A DNA stretch of 64,000 bases from positions 3,155-67,154 of the forward strand of contig NZ_JBQKFH010000011.1 in assembly GCF_052119425.1 (NCBI RefSeq), given 5' to 3'. Source of the stretch: Enterococcus_E cecorum_C. Its GTDB lineage: Bacteria > Bacillota > Bacilli > Lactobacillales > Enterococcaceae. Of this stretch, positions 26,838-35,804 are shown in pieces. The first letter of the stretch is position 1. The number at the start of each line of letters is the position of its first letter. Both the position numbers and the translations under genes were made by a program. The notes under the pieces are model-generated. The model saw only the letters and a program-made list of their open reading frames with translations, made no database searches and had not been told where the DNA came from.

Positions 26838-28622
26838 ATGAAGTATGCAATCAACTGGGATTTAGAATCAATTTTTGCTGGCGGAAGTAGTTCTGAAAGC
26901 TTGCAACAAGAATTACAAGAAATCAGCACAAAAATAAAAGAATTCCACCAATTAGTCGACGCTTTTACACCAAATACTGAAAATCAAGTAGAAGCATTGA
27001 CCGATATTTTAGCAGTTCACGAAGAAATTCAAAAAAGCTTTACTGAATGTGGCTCATTTATCGAAGCTTTGAACTCTGCAAATATCCACGACCAACAAGC
27101 CAAATTATTAACTGGTCAACTTTACAGCAATCTTCCTGCTTTTCAACTAGCCACAACAATTTTAAATAAGAAATTTGCTAGCTACAGCGAAGAAGATTGG
27201 CAAAACTTAATGACACACTTTAGTCAAATTGCTTTCCGACTATCTGAAATGCGCAGAGATGGCCAAGAATTATTAGATGAACAATCTGAAAATATTATCA
27301 ATACCTTGGCACTAGATGGTCAAAGTGCTTGGAGTCAACACTACGATACCATCGTCGCAAGTATCCAAATTCCATTTAACGGCGAAATGCTTTCAGCCGG
27401 TCAAGCCTTCAACACCATGATGTCTAGCCAAGATAAAGCGGTCCGTCAAGAATTATTCGAAAAATGGGAAAAAGCTTGGAGCGAAAAAGCAGATATTTTT
27501 GCTGACACGTTAAATCACTTGGATGGGTTCCGTTTAAATAACTACAAATTACACGGCGTACAAGATTACCTAAAACAACCTTTGGAATACAACCGTTTGG
27601 ACAAAGAAACGCTAGACATGATGTGGGGAACCATTCAAAAAAATAAACAACCAATTATCGACTTCTTGACACGTAAAGCGCAATTGTTCGGTAAGGATAA
27701 AATGGATTGGCAAGACCAAGATGCACCGATTGTTTTAGGTGATTTTGAAGAACGTCGCTATACTTTTGATCAAGCCGCAGATTTTATCGTGGAAAACTTT
27801 AAGAAATTTTCTCCTAAAATGTCTGAATTTGCGCAAATGGCCTTTGATAAAGCCTGGATTGAAGCAGAAGATCGCCCTGGTAAACGTCCTGGTGGTTATT
27901 GTACAAGTCTACCTAAGTCACAAGAATCTCGTATCTTTATGACTTATGGTGAATCAGTCAATGAAGTTTCCACTTTGGCGCACGAATTAGGACATGCTTT
28001 CCATAGCCATGTCATGTGGGATTTACCTACTTTGAACCAAGACTACGCGATGAACGTTGCTGAAACGGCAAGTACTTTTGCAGAATTAATCGTGGCAGAT
28101 GCAACCTTAAAAGAAGCCAAAACAGATGAAGAAAAAATCAATTTGCTAGATGTGAAATTACAAAATGCAATTGCAATGTTTATGAACATTCACGCACGCT
28201 TTATCTTTGAAAGCAACTTCTATGCAGCACGTCAAAAAGGCTTAGTAGCAACGGATGAAATTACACGTTTAATGGTCGAAGCACAAAAAGAAGCTTATAT
28301 CGATGGTTTAGGCAGCTATCACCCACATTTCTGGGCAGCTAAACTACACTTCTTTATTGATGAAGTACCATTTTATAACTTCCCATACACATTTGGTTAC
28401 TTATTCAGCTTAGGAATTTATGCCAAAGCTAGCCAACATGCAGATGGTTTTGAAGATCAATACATTGCGTTACTCCGCGATACAGCAAGTATGACGACGG
28501 AAGAATTAGCGAAAAAACACCTAGATACCGACTTACACCAAGCAACTTTCTGGCAAGCAGGTATCGATATGGTTCTAAAAGATATCGCAACCTTCATGGA
28601 ATTAACAGAAAAATATATCTAA
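26838..28622 (+). CDS. pepF: Oligoendopeptidase F
   Basis: This 594-residue cytoplasmic M3 metallopeptidase cleaves peptides of roughly 7-17 residues. The zinc motif HELGH is at 382-386, and a downstream glutamate in NVAETASTFAE supplies the third ligand. The ATG at 26838 is chosen because AAAGGA lies eight bases before it; an ATG three codons upstream overlaps the binding site. A TATAAT at 26799-26804 is the likely -10. It is a single-gene unit ended by the terminator at 28643-28680. Confidence 0.95.
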   Translation: MKYAINWDLESIFAGGSSSESLQQELQEISTKIKEFHQLVDAFTPNTENQVEALTDILAVHEEIQKSFTECGSFIEALNSANIHDQQAKLLTGQLYSNLPAFQLATTILNKKFASYSEEDWQNLMTHFSQIAFRLSEMRRDGQELLDEQSENIINTLALDGQSAWSQHYDTIVASIQIPFNGEMLSAGQAFNTMMSSQDKAVRQELFEKWEKAWSEKADIFADTLNHLDGFRLNNYKLHGVQDYLKQPLEYNRLDKETLDMMWGTIQKNKQPIIDFLTRKAQLFGKDKMDWQDQDAPIVLGDFEERRYTFDQAADFIVENFKKFSPKMSEFAQMAFDKAWIEAEDRPGKRPGGYCTSLPKSQESRIFMTYGESVNEVSTLAHELGHAFHSHVMWDLPTLNQDYAMNVAETASTFAELIVADATLKEAKTDEEKINLLDVKLQNAIAMFMNIHARFIFESNFYAARQKGLVATDEITRLMVEAQKEAYIDGLGSYHPHFWAAKLHFFIDEVPFYNFPYTFGYLFSLGIYAKASQHADGFEDQYIALLRDTASMTTEELAKKHLDTDLHQATFWQAGIDMVLKDIATFMELTEKYI

Positions 28623-28642
28623 TTTGTTACAGATTAAATGCG

Positions 28643-28680
28643 CACCCTATATCTAATCGCTATGGTATAGGGTGTGTTTT
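28643..28680 (+). terminator. pepF terminator
   Basis: CACCCTATA pairs with TATAGGGTG and is followed by TGTTTTGG; the T-run is short. Confidence 0.65.
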
Positions 28681-28696
28681 GGTAAGGAGGATTTTG

Positions 28697-29263
28697 ATGG
28701 AATATATTACCCCCATACTAACTACACAACGATTAATCTTACGCCCACTCAGTGTTGAAGACGCCCATGAAATGTTTCATCATTGGGCTAGTGATACTAA
28801 AGTAACAAAATACCTCACCTGGACAGCTTATCAATATGAGCATGAAGTAAAAGAGCGACTCCGATTACGGGAAAAACGCTACCAAAACAAAGAAATACTG
28901 GACTGGGGATTGGTGGTCAAAGAAACAAATACATTAATTGGCACAATCACCGTGGTTGAATATGATGAAAATATTGGCACAATGGAGATTGGTTATGCCA
29001 TTGGTCGCCCTTGGTGGCATCAAGGATATACGTCAGAAGCATTCAGCCGAGTGATTACCTACTTATTTGAACACTACCCTTGGTTAAACCGTATTGAAGC
29101 AAGTCATGACGTGAACAATCCAAATTCCGGTAAAGTAATGCAAAAATGTGGACTACAATTTGAAGGAATTCTGCGACAAAAAGGAAAAAATAACTGTGGA
29201 ATTGTTGATATTGCGATGTATGCTATCTTACGCAAAGATTATCTTTCACAAAATACTCCATAG
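28697..29263 (+). CDS. GNAT acetyltransferase, RimJ/RimL type
   Basis: The 188-residue protein begins MEYITPILTTQRLILRPLSV and has the central YAIGRPWWHQGYTSEA acetyl-CoA-binding motif, then SGKVMQKCGLQFEG. This is the pattern of RimJ/RimL-type N-acetyltransferases that act on ribosomal proteins, small amines or antibiotics; the substrate is unknown. The ATG follows AAGGAGG by six bases, so upstream in-frame codons are not used. Confidence 0.88.
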   Translation: MEYITPILTTQRLILRPLSVEDAHEMFHHWASDTKVTKYLTWTAYQYEHEVKERLRLREKRYQNKEILDWGLVVKETNTLIGTITVVEYDENIGTMEIGYAIGRPWWHQGYTSEAFSRVITYLFEHYPWLNRIEASHDVNNPNSGKVMQKCGLQFEGILRQKGKNNCGIVDIAMYAILRKDYLSQNTP

Positions 29264-29278
29264 CATTGAACAAATACC

Positions 29279-29373
29279 CGTTGTAAAAATTCGTCCTCCC
29301 ATCTATATGTTTCTCAACGGAAGATAAACTTCTGAATTTTTTCCTGTCTGATTACACAGTTTAAGACCTCATA
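29279..29373 (-). repeat. Possible diverged copy of the dispersed repeat (R7)
   Basis: On the minus strand it starts AGGTCTTAAACTGTG and contains CTTCCGTTGAGAAAC and GGGAGGACGAATTTTTACAA, parallel to ACCGCTGAGAAAATC and GGGAGGGCGAACTTCACAA of R1. The match is weak in between. Confidence 0.4.
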
Positions 29374-29379
29374 ATGAAA

Positions 29380-29417
29380 ACGCATGACTCATTCACTTTG
29401 AGTCATGCGTTTTTGCA
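29380..29417. terminator. Bidirectional terminator
   Basis: AAAACGCATGACTCA / TGAGTCATGCGTTTT is a near-perfect stem with A- and T-runs on both sides, between the GNAT and hxlR genes. Confidence 0.85.
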
Positions 29418-29419
29418 AC

Positions 29420-29451
29420 AAAAAAGCCCACTATAAAAGCGGGCTTTTCTC
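29420..29451 (-). terminator. hxlR terminator
   Basis: AAAAGCCCGC / GTGGGCTTTTTT on the minus strand, directly after the hxlR stop codon. Confidence 0.75.
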
Positions 29452-29817
29452 TTATCCTCGATTTTTTTGTTCCAGATAAGCGCGATGTTTTAAACCGAAA
29501 TAATGTAATTGGTCCAAAATAGGTGCTAATTCTTTACCATGTTCCGTCAAGCAATACTCGACTTTTGGTGGAACAGTTGGGTAAACGACACGCTTAATTA
29601 AATCTTCTGCCTCTAATTCGCGCAAATTTTTCGTCAACATTTTCTGCGTAATACCAGGAATCGCTCGTTGTAAGACTGAAAAACGTACGGTCGGATTTTT
29701 AAATATTTGCATCAGGATTTTCAATTTCCACTTACCGCTCAAGACTTCCAAACCATCTTCCACACGGCAAGTCATCACATTAAGCGTCTTAGGATTTGCG
29801 ATTGTTTCTTCGTTCAT
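29452..29817 (-). CDS. HxlR-family transcriptional regulator
   Basis: The 121-residue winged-helix protein has VEDGLEVLSGKWKLKILMQI, FSVLQRAIPGITQKMLTKNLRELE and YCLTEHGKELAPIL, the classic HxlR layout. A cysteine at about residue 17 (MTCRVEDGL) is in the position of the redox-sensing Cys of YodB/HypR/CatR-type members that sense quinones, diamide or hypochlorite. It is divergent from the LLM oxidoreductase gene and shares the intergenic region containing the operator-like block at 29836-29876. Confidence 0.92.
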   Translation of the reverse strand: MNEETIANPKTLNVMTCRVEDGLEVLSGKWKLKILMQIFKNPTVRFSVLQRAIPGITQKMLTKNLRELEAEDLIKRVVYPTVPPKVEYCLTEHGKELAPILDQLHYFGLKHRAYLEQKNRG

Positions 29818-29835
29818 AGGCCATTCCTTCCAATA

Positions 29836-29902
29836 GTATCTTTTTGGTAACTAGGGCAATAAAAAGTGCCTACTTCTCAAATGCTTTTTGATGTTCTATA
29901 GT
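29836..29902 (+). promoter_or_regulatory. Promoter/operator of the LLM gene, shared with catE
   Basis: A 41-base block (29836-29876) starting GTATCTTTTTGGTAACTAG and ending AAAAAGTGCCTACTTC is followed after 18 bases by TCTATAGT, with the -10 TATAGT at 29897-29902. The same block, 33 of 41 bases identical without gaps, and the same -10 at the same distance occur upstream of the catE-like gene (41002-41068). The end overlaps the expected -35, as a repressor site would. HxlR binding is inferred from its adjacent gene. Confidence 0.7.
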
Positions 29903-29937
29903 GATTATACGAAAAAGAAAAGAAAAGAGGAAATAAA

Positions 29938-30984
29938 ATGATTGAATTAGGAATTTCTACTTTTGGTGAAACAACCCCTATTGAACATACCGGCGAAGTA
30001 TTATCCCACGATCAACGCATTCGCAATATGATTAAAGAAATCGAGCTTGCCGATCAAGTCGGATTAGACATTTATGCCGTTGGTGAACATCACCGCAAAG
30101 ATTTTGCCGTCTCTGCTCCTGAAATTATTCTAGCTGCAGGTGCCGTGAATACGAAACATATCAAGCTATCGAGCGCCACCACAAACATTTCGCCCAACGA
30201 TCCCGTGCGCGTATTTCAAAATTTTGCAACAGTGGACGCTTTATCCAATGGTCGTGCAGAAATCATGCTTGGTCGCGGCTCATTTATCGAATCTTTCCCA
30301 TTATTTGGTTATAACTTAGAAGATTATGAGGAATTATTCAATGAAAAATTAGCCATGATGCTAGAATTGAACAAAGGTGAAATACTGACATGGAAAGGAG
30401 ATTTCACGCAAACAGTTGATCATCGGGGAGTCTATCCGCGTCCCGTTAATGGGAAGTTACCATTATGGGTAGCGACAGGCGGCTCACCAGATTCAACCTT
30501 ACGTATCGCAAGTCTAGGCTTACCGATTGTTTATGCGATTATCGGAGGCAATCCAATGCATTTTAAACCATTAATTGATTACTATCATCGCGTGGGGAAA
30601 GCTTACCATCATCCTGCTGAAAACTTAAAAGTCGCCGCACATTCTTGGGGATTTGTGAAGGAAAATCATGAGGAGGCCATCGAGCAATATTTCCATCCTA
30701 CGAAAACTTTAACCGATCAATTGGCTATGGAACGTCCACATTGGCAAGAAATGACAAAAGAACAATATCTACAAGCTGTTTCCGATGAAGGGGCGATGTT
30801 TGTCGGTAATGTTGAACATGTCGCGAACAAAATCATTCGTATCATGGAAACCCTTGGCCTAGAGCGCTTTATGCTGCATCTGCCGGTTGGTTCGATTCCT
30901 CATGAAGATACCATGCACGCGATTAAATTATATGGTGAGGAAGTCGCTCCTCGTGTAAGACACTATTTTGAGAAGAAAATCTAA
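29938..30984 (+). CDS. LLM-class flavin-dependent oxidoreductase
   Basis: The 348-residue luciferase-like TIM-barrel protein begins MIELGISTFGE and contains GLDIYAVGEHHRKDF, SATTNISPNDPVRVFQNFA and LPLWVATGGSPDS. Members reduce or oxygenate small organic molecules with FMNH2 or F420; the substrate is not predictable. It is divergent from an HxlR regulator, a frequent pairing for electrophile or quinone stress genes. AGAGGAAA precedes the ATG. Confidence 0.92.
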   Translation: MIELGISTFGETTPIEHTGEVLSHDQRIRNMIKEIELADQVGLDIYAVGEHHRKDFAVSAPEIILAAGAVNTKHIKLSSATTNISPNDPVRVFQNFATVDALSNGRAEIMLGRGSFIESFPLFGYNLEDYEELFNEKLAMMLELNKGEILTWKGDFTQTVDHRGVYPRPVNGKLPLWVATGGSPDSTLRIASLGLPIVYAIIGGNPMHFKPLIDYYHRVGKAYHHPAENLKVAAHSWGFVKENHEEAIEQYFHPTKTLTDQLAMERPHWQEMTKEQYLQAVSDEGAMFVGNVEHVANKIIRIMETLGLERFMLHLPVGSIPHEDTMHAIKLYGEEVAPRVRHYFEKKI

Positions 30985-31078
30985 GAAATAAAATAAAAAT
31001 TTATGTTTTCATTTGAATTTTTTCTAAGCTTTTGCGACAATGAAGAAAACAGTTACCATAGGAGTTTATACGATTATT

Positions 31079-31315
31079 ATGAGTAAAATCCATCGTCTCA
31101 GTCAAGTGGCTGCCTTTATCTTTTTGTTAGTCGCACTTAGTTCATTTTTACTTGTGTATGCCCCACTTCGCAGTATCGATGGGGATAAACAAAATTTGAT
31201 TTTCTGGCTTGATTATGGGCTAATCATTTACCGCATCGGCATCTTCTCTTTGTGCCTAGCTGTATTTAGCCAACTTATCAGCCTGTTAAGCAAAAAAAGT
31301 GAAGCAACACAATAA
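31079..31315 (+). CDS. Small membrane protein with two spans
   Basis: The protein of about 78 residues (MSKIHRLSQVAAFIFLLVAL onward) has two hydrophobic segments with a charged loop RSIDGDKQN between them. The start is uncertain: the ATG at 31079 has GGAG 14 bases upstream, while an earlier in-frame ATG at 31040 has no ribosome binding site. It follows the LLM gene by about 95 bases and could be cotranscribed. No family is recognised. Confidence 0.6.
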   Translation: MSKIHRLSQVAAFIFLLVALSSFLLVYAPLRSIDGDKQNLIFWLDYGLIIYRIGIFSLCLAVFSQLISLLSKKSEATQ

Positions 31316-31335
31316 ACATGTTGCTTCACTTTTTG
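31298..31335. terminator. Convergent terminator before copA
   Basis: AGTGAAGCAACA / TGTTGCTTCACT is a perfect 12-bp stem followed by TTTTTG; its left arm is the 3' end of the small membrane protein gene. Confidence 0.85.
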
Positions 31336-33780
31336 TTATCCTTTAAATCTTTTTAGACGTAGGGCATTTAATAATACTGAGACGGAACTAAAACTCATCG
31401 CCGCACCTGCTAACATCGGGTTAAGCAAAGGGCCACCGAATAAGTGTAATACCCCCATCGCTACCGGAATTCCTAAAACATTATACGCAAAAGCCCAGAA
31501 TAAGTTTTCTTTGATATTGCGCATGGTAGCTTTACTCAAACGTAAGGCTGAAACGACACCATTTAAATCTCCGCGCATCAAAACGATATCGGCAGACTCA
31601 ATGGCAATATCCGTACCTGTACCTATTGCGATACCAACATTTGCTTGGGCTAAAGCTGGGGCGTCATTAATGCCATCGCCAACCATCGCCACTTTTTTCC
31701 CTTGTGCTTGTAATTCTTGAATCACTTGTGACTTTTGATCTGGTAACACTTGGCTAATCACCTGCGTAATACCGGCTTGTTTGGCAATCGCTTGGGCAGT
31801 CTGTTCATTATCACCGGTTAACATCACAACTTCTAAGCCCATTTTTTGCAAGGCTTGAATCGCTTGAGGACTGCTTGTTTTGACCGGATCACTCACCGCA
31901 ATAAGTCCAATCAATTCTCCTTGGCTTGCGACATACATCACCGTATTGCCCTGGCTAGATAATTGAGCCACTTGAGCTTGCACCGCTTCAATTTCGATAT
32001 CAAAACTTTGCATGAGTTTTTCATTTCCTAATAGGACTTGTTTTTCATCGACTTTGGCTTGAATCCCTTGACCAGTCACGGTATGCACTTCAAAAGCTTG
32101 TCCAAGAGTGATCTGTGCCTCTTTGGCTGCTTGTAAAATGGCTTGAGCTAATGGGTGTTCTGAGCGTTTTTCGACACTGGCTGCTAAATAAAGCATTTCT
32201 TCAGTTGTGAAATTGGCAAAAGTTTGGATGTCGCGGACTTCTGGTTGACCTTTTGTAATCGTGCCAGTTTTATCAAGGACAATGGTTTGGATTTCTTGAG
32301 CAGTTTCTAGTGCTTCCCCATTTTTAAAGAGGACTCCTAGTTGTGCGCCTTTTCCAGTACCGACCATAATTGCCGTTGGAGTCGCCAAGCCCAATGCACA
32401 TGGACATGCAATGACTAAAACGGAAATCATAATCGTTAAAGCAAACACTAAACCAGAGTGACCAAAAATCAACCAAGCAAGCCCGGCTAAAATGGCCAAG
32501 CTCATCACCACGGGAACAAAAATCGCTGAAACTTGATCGGCTAATTTAGCAATCGGTGCCTTGGTGCCTTGTGCTTCTTCAACTAATTGAACGATTTGTG
32601 AAAGGGTGGTATCTTCGCCGACTTTGGTTGCTTTAAATTGGAAGCTCCCTGTCTTATTAATGGAAGCACCAATAACAGTATCGCCCACTTGTTTTTCTAC
32701 AGGCATGCTTTCTCCGGTCAACATCGATTCATCCACCGTACTTTGACCTTCTGTAATCACGCCATCGACTGGGATACGTTCTCCTGGTTTGACTAAAATG
32801 ACATCTCCTACTGCCACTTGTGCGATATCGACTAATTTTTCTTTACCATCTTTCAAAACAACTGCTTTTTTCGGTGCTAAAGCTAATAATTCCTTGATAG
32901 CTTCCGAAGTTTTGCCTTTACTGATGGCTTCAAACGTTTTACCAAGCGTAATCAACGTCAAAATAACCGCTGCCGACTCATAATATAAATGCATGGCAAA
33001 TTCCACTTGACCTTGATACACGGCAAATGTACCAACTAAACTATAGATAAAAGCGGCACTCGTTCCTAATGCGACCAAAGAATCCATATTCGGATGGCCC
33101 TTAAATAACATCTTAAAACCATTTAGATAAAAAGAGCGGCCAAAGTACAACACTGGCAAGGTTAAAACCAACTGCGCTGTCACAAAAGCAATCGGTGAGG
33201 TACTTGGATGAAGAAAACCAGGTAGTGGCAAGCCAACCATGTGTCCCATCGATAAATATAATAAAGGTGCCGTAAAGACTAATGAAAGAAAGAACCTACG
33301 CCACATTTGTTTAATAGCTGCTTGTTTTTCTTGCGCTAATTTTTCTTCATCGTCTTTTTTTAAGATAAACGCTTGATAGCCTGCTTCTTTGACCGCTTGC
33401 ATGATTTCATTAGCTGTTAGTTCTTGATGATTATACTCAATATTTAATTTTTCCGTAGCTAAGTTCACATTGGCACTGGCAACCCCAGGTAAATTACGGG
33501 TCGCTTGCTCAATTTTGGCCGCACAAGATGCACAGCCCATCCCTTGAATCCCAAACACTTCTGTATCGCTTGGTTTAACTAATTCAAAACCGATTCCCTT
33601 CACCGCTTGCGCCATATCATCGACATTGACTTGGTTTTGTTCATAATCAACGGTTAGCTTTTCGCTGGCTAAATTCACATTGGCCCTCTTTACTCCCGGC
33701 AAGGCTTTAATCGTGCGTTCGACATTTTGCGCACACGAAGCACAGTGCATGCCTTTAATTGGATAAGTTGCCTGACTCAT
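31336..33780 (-). CDS. copA: Copper-exporting P1B-type ATPase CopA
   Basis: The 814-residue protein has two N-terminal metal-binding domains (GMHCASC 10-16, GMGCASC 80-86), the copper-path motif CPC at 459-461, the phosphorylation motif DKTGT at 503-507 and GDGINDAP in the hinge, with eight expected membrane helices. It exports Cu(I). The ATG six bases after GAGGG is used; an earlier ATG lies against that site. The promoter region has a perfect CopY box. Unlike the classic enterococcal cop operon, no copY, copZ or copB is next to it. Confidence 0.96.
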   Translation of the reverse strand: MSQATYPIKGMHCASCAQNVERTIKALPGVKRANVNLASEKLTVDYEQNQVNVDDMAQAVKGIGFELVKPSDTEVFGIQGMGCASCAAKIEQATRNLPGVASANVNLATEKLNIEYNHQELTANEIMQAVKEAGYQAFILKKDDEEKLAQEKQAAIKQMWRRFFLSLVFTAPLLYLSMGHMVGLPLPGFLHPSTSPIAFVTAQLVLTLPVLYFGRSFYLNGFKMLFKGHPNMDSLVALGTSAAFIYSLVGTFAVYQGQVEFAMHLYYESAAVILTLITLGKTFEAISKGKTSEAIKELLALAPKKAVVLKDGKEKLVDIAQVAVGDVILVKPGERIPVDGVITEGQSTVDESMLTGESMPVEKQVGDTVIGASINKTGSFQFKATKVGEDTTLSQIVQLVEEAQGTKAPIAKLADQVSAIFVPVVMSLAILAGLAWLIFGHSGLVFALTIMISVLVIACPCALGLATPTAIMVGTGKGAQLGVLFKNGEALETAQEIQTIVLDKTGTITKGQPEVRDIQTFANFTTEEMLYLAASVEKRSEHPLAQAILQAAKEAQITLGQAFEVHTVTGQGIQAKVDEKQVLLGNEKLMQSFDIEIEAVQAQVAQLSSQGNTVMYVASQGELIGLIAVSDPVKTSSPQAIQALQKMGLEVVMLTGDNEQTAQAIAKQAGITQVISQVLPDQKSQVIQELQAQGKKVAMVGDGINDAPALAQANVGIAIGTGTDIAIESADIVLMRGDLNGVVSALRLSKATMRNIKENLFWAFAYNVLGIPVAMGVLHLFGGPLLNPMLAGAAMSFSSVSVLLNALRLKRFKG

Positions 33781-33834
33781 AAACATCCCTCACAATCTAT
33801 ATTTGCTTGCAAACAACTTGCAAGTTATTTCGTC

Positions 33835-33861
33835 TACATTTGTAATCAACTTACAACTATA
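33835..33861 (-). promoter_or_regulatory. cop boxes (CopY operator) upstream of copA
   Basis: TACATTTGTA at 33835-33844 is a perfect match to the CopY consensus TACANNTGTA. TACAACTATA at 33852-33861 is one base off and could be a second half of a double operator. Two boxes upstream of the gene is the known enterococcal arrangement. The repressor gene itself is not in the window. Confidence 0.75.
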
Positions 33862-33951
33862 GTGTACGCATCTAGGGTTCATTCGTCAATCATTTTTGCT
33901 TGATTTTTATGAAAAATGGCTATACTGTTTGACAAGCCAAGTGATTCTCAT

Positions 33952-33979
33952 TTGAAAAAAATCGCTTACATGTTATACT
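33952..33979 (+). promoter_or_regulatory. Promoter of the 38-residue protein gene
   Basis: TTGAAA at 33952-33957 and TATACT at 33974-33979 are 16 bases apart, with TGT before the -10. Confidence 0.6.
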
Positions 33980-34048
33980 TAAGCTAGTAGAGGAAGTCAG
34001 GCAGGAAAATAGTTGTTAAGCTTACGAAAAATGAAAGGTGTGAGCACA

Positions 34049-34165
34049 ATGATGATGTATACTCATTTATTACCGTTGCTAAGTTTTATATTTGGACTCG
34101 TTCCCATCGCTTTACAAGTCGTGATGTGCGTATTACTATACAAAATCTGGCAGAAAATGAAATAA
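34049..34165 (+). CDS. Small single-span membrane protein, 38 residues
   Basis: The frame begins MMMYTHLLPLLSFIFGLVPI and ends with the basic tail KIWQKMK. AAAGGTG stands before the first of three tandem ATG codons, a promoter lies at 33952-33979 and a strong terminator follows directly, making a complete small transcription unit. The family is unknown. It resembles in size and shape the 37-residue protein at 21590, but the sequences are not clearly related. Confidence 0.65.
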   Translation: MMMYTHLLPLLSFIFGLVPIALQVVMCVLLYKIWQKMK

Positions 34166-34169
34166 AAAA

Positions 34170-34209
34170 ATAGGCTCGTCTAGCTATTGAAACTAGATGA
34201 GCCTTTTTT
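34170..34209. terminator. Convergent terminator
   Basis: ATAGGCTCGTCTAG / CTAGATGAGCCT stem with flanking A- and T-runs, between the 38-residue gene and the minus-strand gene ending at 34208. Confidence 0.85.
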
Positions 34210-34519
34210 ATTTTGTTTCACTAGACCACTCAAAGCCGTCAAATTGTTCGCCGTCATAATATTTCAGCAATTCTTCATAGCTAAGTAACGAAGAAGTCAT
34301 CGGTTCTTCTTCTAAATCTTGGGCATATAATTTACGTTGCTCCTCGACATAAGCATAATACTGCTCCATCAAGGCTTTATTGAGTTCGCGCTTGGAGTTG
34401 GCCATGGCTTGCATATAGGGGAATTCTTGGATAAATCCTTGATAGACAGGCTTGCCATCTTGAACTTCTACAGGTAATTCGACAATATGTAAATCAATTT
34501 CTGAAAAATGTTCGAACAT
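34208..34519 (-). CDS. Uncharacterised small cytoplasmic protein
   Basis: The 103-residue protein begins MFEHFSEIDLHIVELPVEVQ and is rich in acidic residues near its end (DLEEEP). The ATG follows GAGGTG by six bases, so the open frame further upstream is not used. It lies downstream of the DUF6681-like membrane protein gene with a 42-base gap, likely in the same transcript. No domain is recognised and no function is assigned. Confidence 0.6.
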   Translation of the reverse strand: MFEHFSEIDLHIVELPVEVQDGKPVYQGFIQEFPYMQAMANSKRELNKALMEQYYAYVEEQRKLYAQDLEEEPMTSSLLSYEELLKYYDGEQFDGFEWSSETK

Positions 34520-34561
34520 CACTTTCACCTCAAAACCATTATACACAAAACTCTTGCGCAA

Positions 34562-35332
34562 TTATAGACTATGATGGCGTCTTGCTTGGCGTGAAATCGT
34601 CGGAACTTCCTTGACCACTTGATTTTTGGCCATTAATTTTAATTGATAAGGTTCGTGGAAAAGTTGACCATTCATATAAAAATCGCCACCAGATAAGAAT
34701 AATCCCACTGGTTTCAATTCCTCCTCCTCGTTTAGGCGAATCATTCCGACTTCAAATAAACGTTGATAACTCGATCCGATGCGCACTACATATTCTTTTT
34801 GTCCGACTTGGGCCAAATCATAAAATGGAAAGAGTGTATTTTTTTCCAATGCATACCCTTGTTGCTGCTTGATAAAAGGCTCAGCAAGTGGCAATTGTTT
34901 GGTTTGGATACATTGTTCAACCACTTGATTGACTAGGAGTTGATAATCTTTGCCAAAGTGAATCGGTACTTGCATTAAGTCTAATTCGCCGGCAAAAGCA
35001 TTATTTTTCTTAGAGCTGCTCGTTTGTATATTCAGCGCATCCTCTGGTAAATATTTGGCGAAAAGTTGCGTCACATCGTATTTAGAATTTTTATCCAGAA
35101 AATAATAAAAACTATTCAATACGATAAAATAAACCAAAACTAAAAAGACTAGGCTATATAAAAGCATTTGCAGATAGTGTTGATTTAAAAACAAGCCATA
35201 AATAATCCGCAAAATATACAAGGTCGGAAAAATACTAAGAATCGTATACGCGCGATTTAAATATTTGGGACTGATTTCCAAATAACCTAGAAACTTATGA
35301 AAAGAACTAATTAAATCAATTAATAATGTCAA
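34562..35332 (-). CDS. Uncharacterised membrane protein (perhaps DUF6681)
   Basis: The 256-residue protein has two hydrophobic segments at about 27-50 and 56-80 followed by a soluble region of about 170 residues with NAFAGELDLMQVPIHFGKDY. It resembles a family of lactic-acid-bacterial proteins that I recall as DUF6681, but this is from memory. It is followed by a small acidic protein gene and preceded by a secreted Thr/Ser/Gln-rich protein gene seven bases upstream, so the three probably form one operon. Confidence 0.6.
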   Translation of the reverse strand: MTLLIDLISSFHKFLGYLEISPKYLNRAYTILSIFPTLYILRIIYGLFLNQHYLQMLLYSLVFLVLVYFIVLNSFYYFLDKNSKYDVTQLFAKYLPEDALNIQTSSSKKNNAFAGELDLMQVPIHFGKDYQLLVNQVVEQCIQTKQLPLAEPFIKQQQGYALEKNTLFPFYDLAQVGQKEYVVRIGSSYQRLFEVGMIRLNEEEELKPVGLFLSGGDFYMNGQLFHEPYQLKLMAKNQVVKEVPTISRQARRHHSL

Positions 35333-35345
35333 TTTCGTTCACCTC

Positions 35346-35804
35346 TTAGGACTGACTGGCTTCATTCGCATTTGCTTGCGTGTCTGTTTGGGGCTTTTCT
35401 TGTGTGCTACTCGTTGATTCTTGGGTCTTTTCTTGGTCGCTTTCAGTCTTATTTTGATTGTCTTGATTGGTATTTTGGTTATTGGTATTTTGATTTTGTT
35501 TCTCTTCTGTTGCGTTATTTTGACTCTCGGTATCTTGACTGGTTGTCGTCTGCGCTTTATCAGTGGTTTGGTCTTTTTTTGTCGGTGTACTTTCCGTCGA
35601 ACTAGTTGTTGTTTGCGTTTTTTCTTCTTTTGTCGTACTCGTTTTTGGCGTGGAAACAACCGTGCTCGTAGTCGTTGTACTCGTTGGTGTTTTTACGCTT
35701 GGTTGACGGTAACTTTCACTATTGATAATTCCCGTTGTGGTCGCAATTAATACCGATAAAGTTAAGACGGCAATAGGTTTTACAATCGGCGCTACTTTCT
35801 TCAA
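35346..35804 (-). CDS. Secreted Thr/Ser/Gln-rich low-complexity protein
   Basis: The 152-residue product has a basic N-terminus and a hydrophobic stretch at about 8-27, which may be a signal peptide or anchor, followed by a tail almost entirely of Thr, Ser, Gln, Asn, Lys and Glu. There is no LPXTG motif. It starts at a TTG preceded by GAGGGAAAGG. Such extended tails span the cell wall or are disordered linkers. An overlapping frame rich in Lys and Arg is an artefact of the repeats. No function is assigned. Confidence 0.6.
   Translation of the reverse strand: MKKVAPIVKPIAVLTLSVLIATTTGIINSESYRQPSVKTPTSTTTTSTVVSTPKTSTTKEEKTQTTTSSTESTPTKKDQTTDKAQTTTSQDTESQNNATEEKQNQNTNNQNTNQDNQNKTESDQEKTQESTSSTQEKPQTDTQANANEASQS

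Noticed and set aside
35339..35659. Lys/Arg-rich open frame overlapping the Thr/Ser/Gln-rich protein gene
   Set aside because: It is a shadow of the repetitive codons in another frame; it has no signal peptide and no independent start signals.
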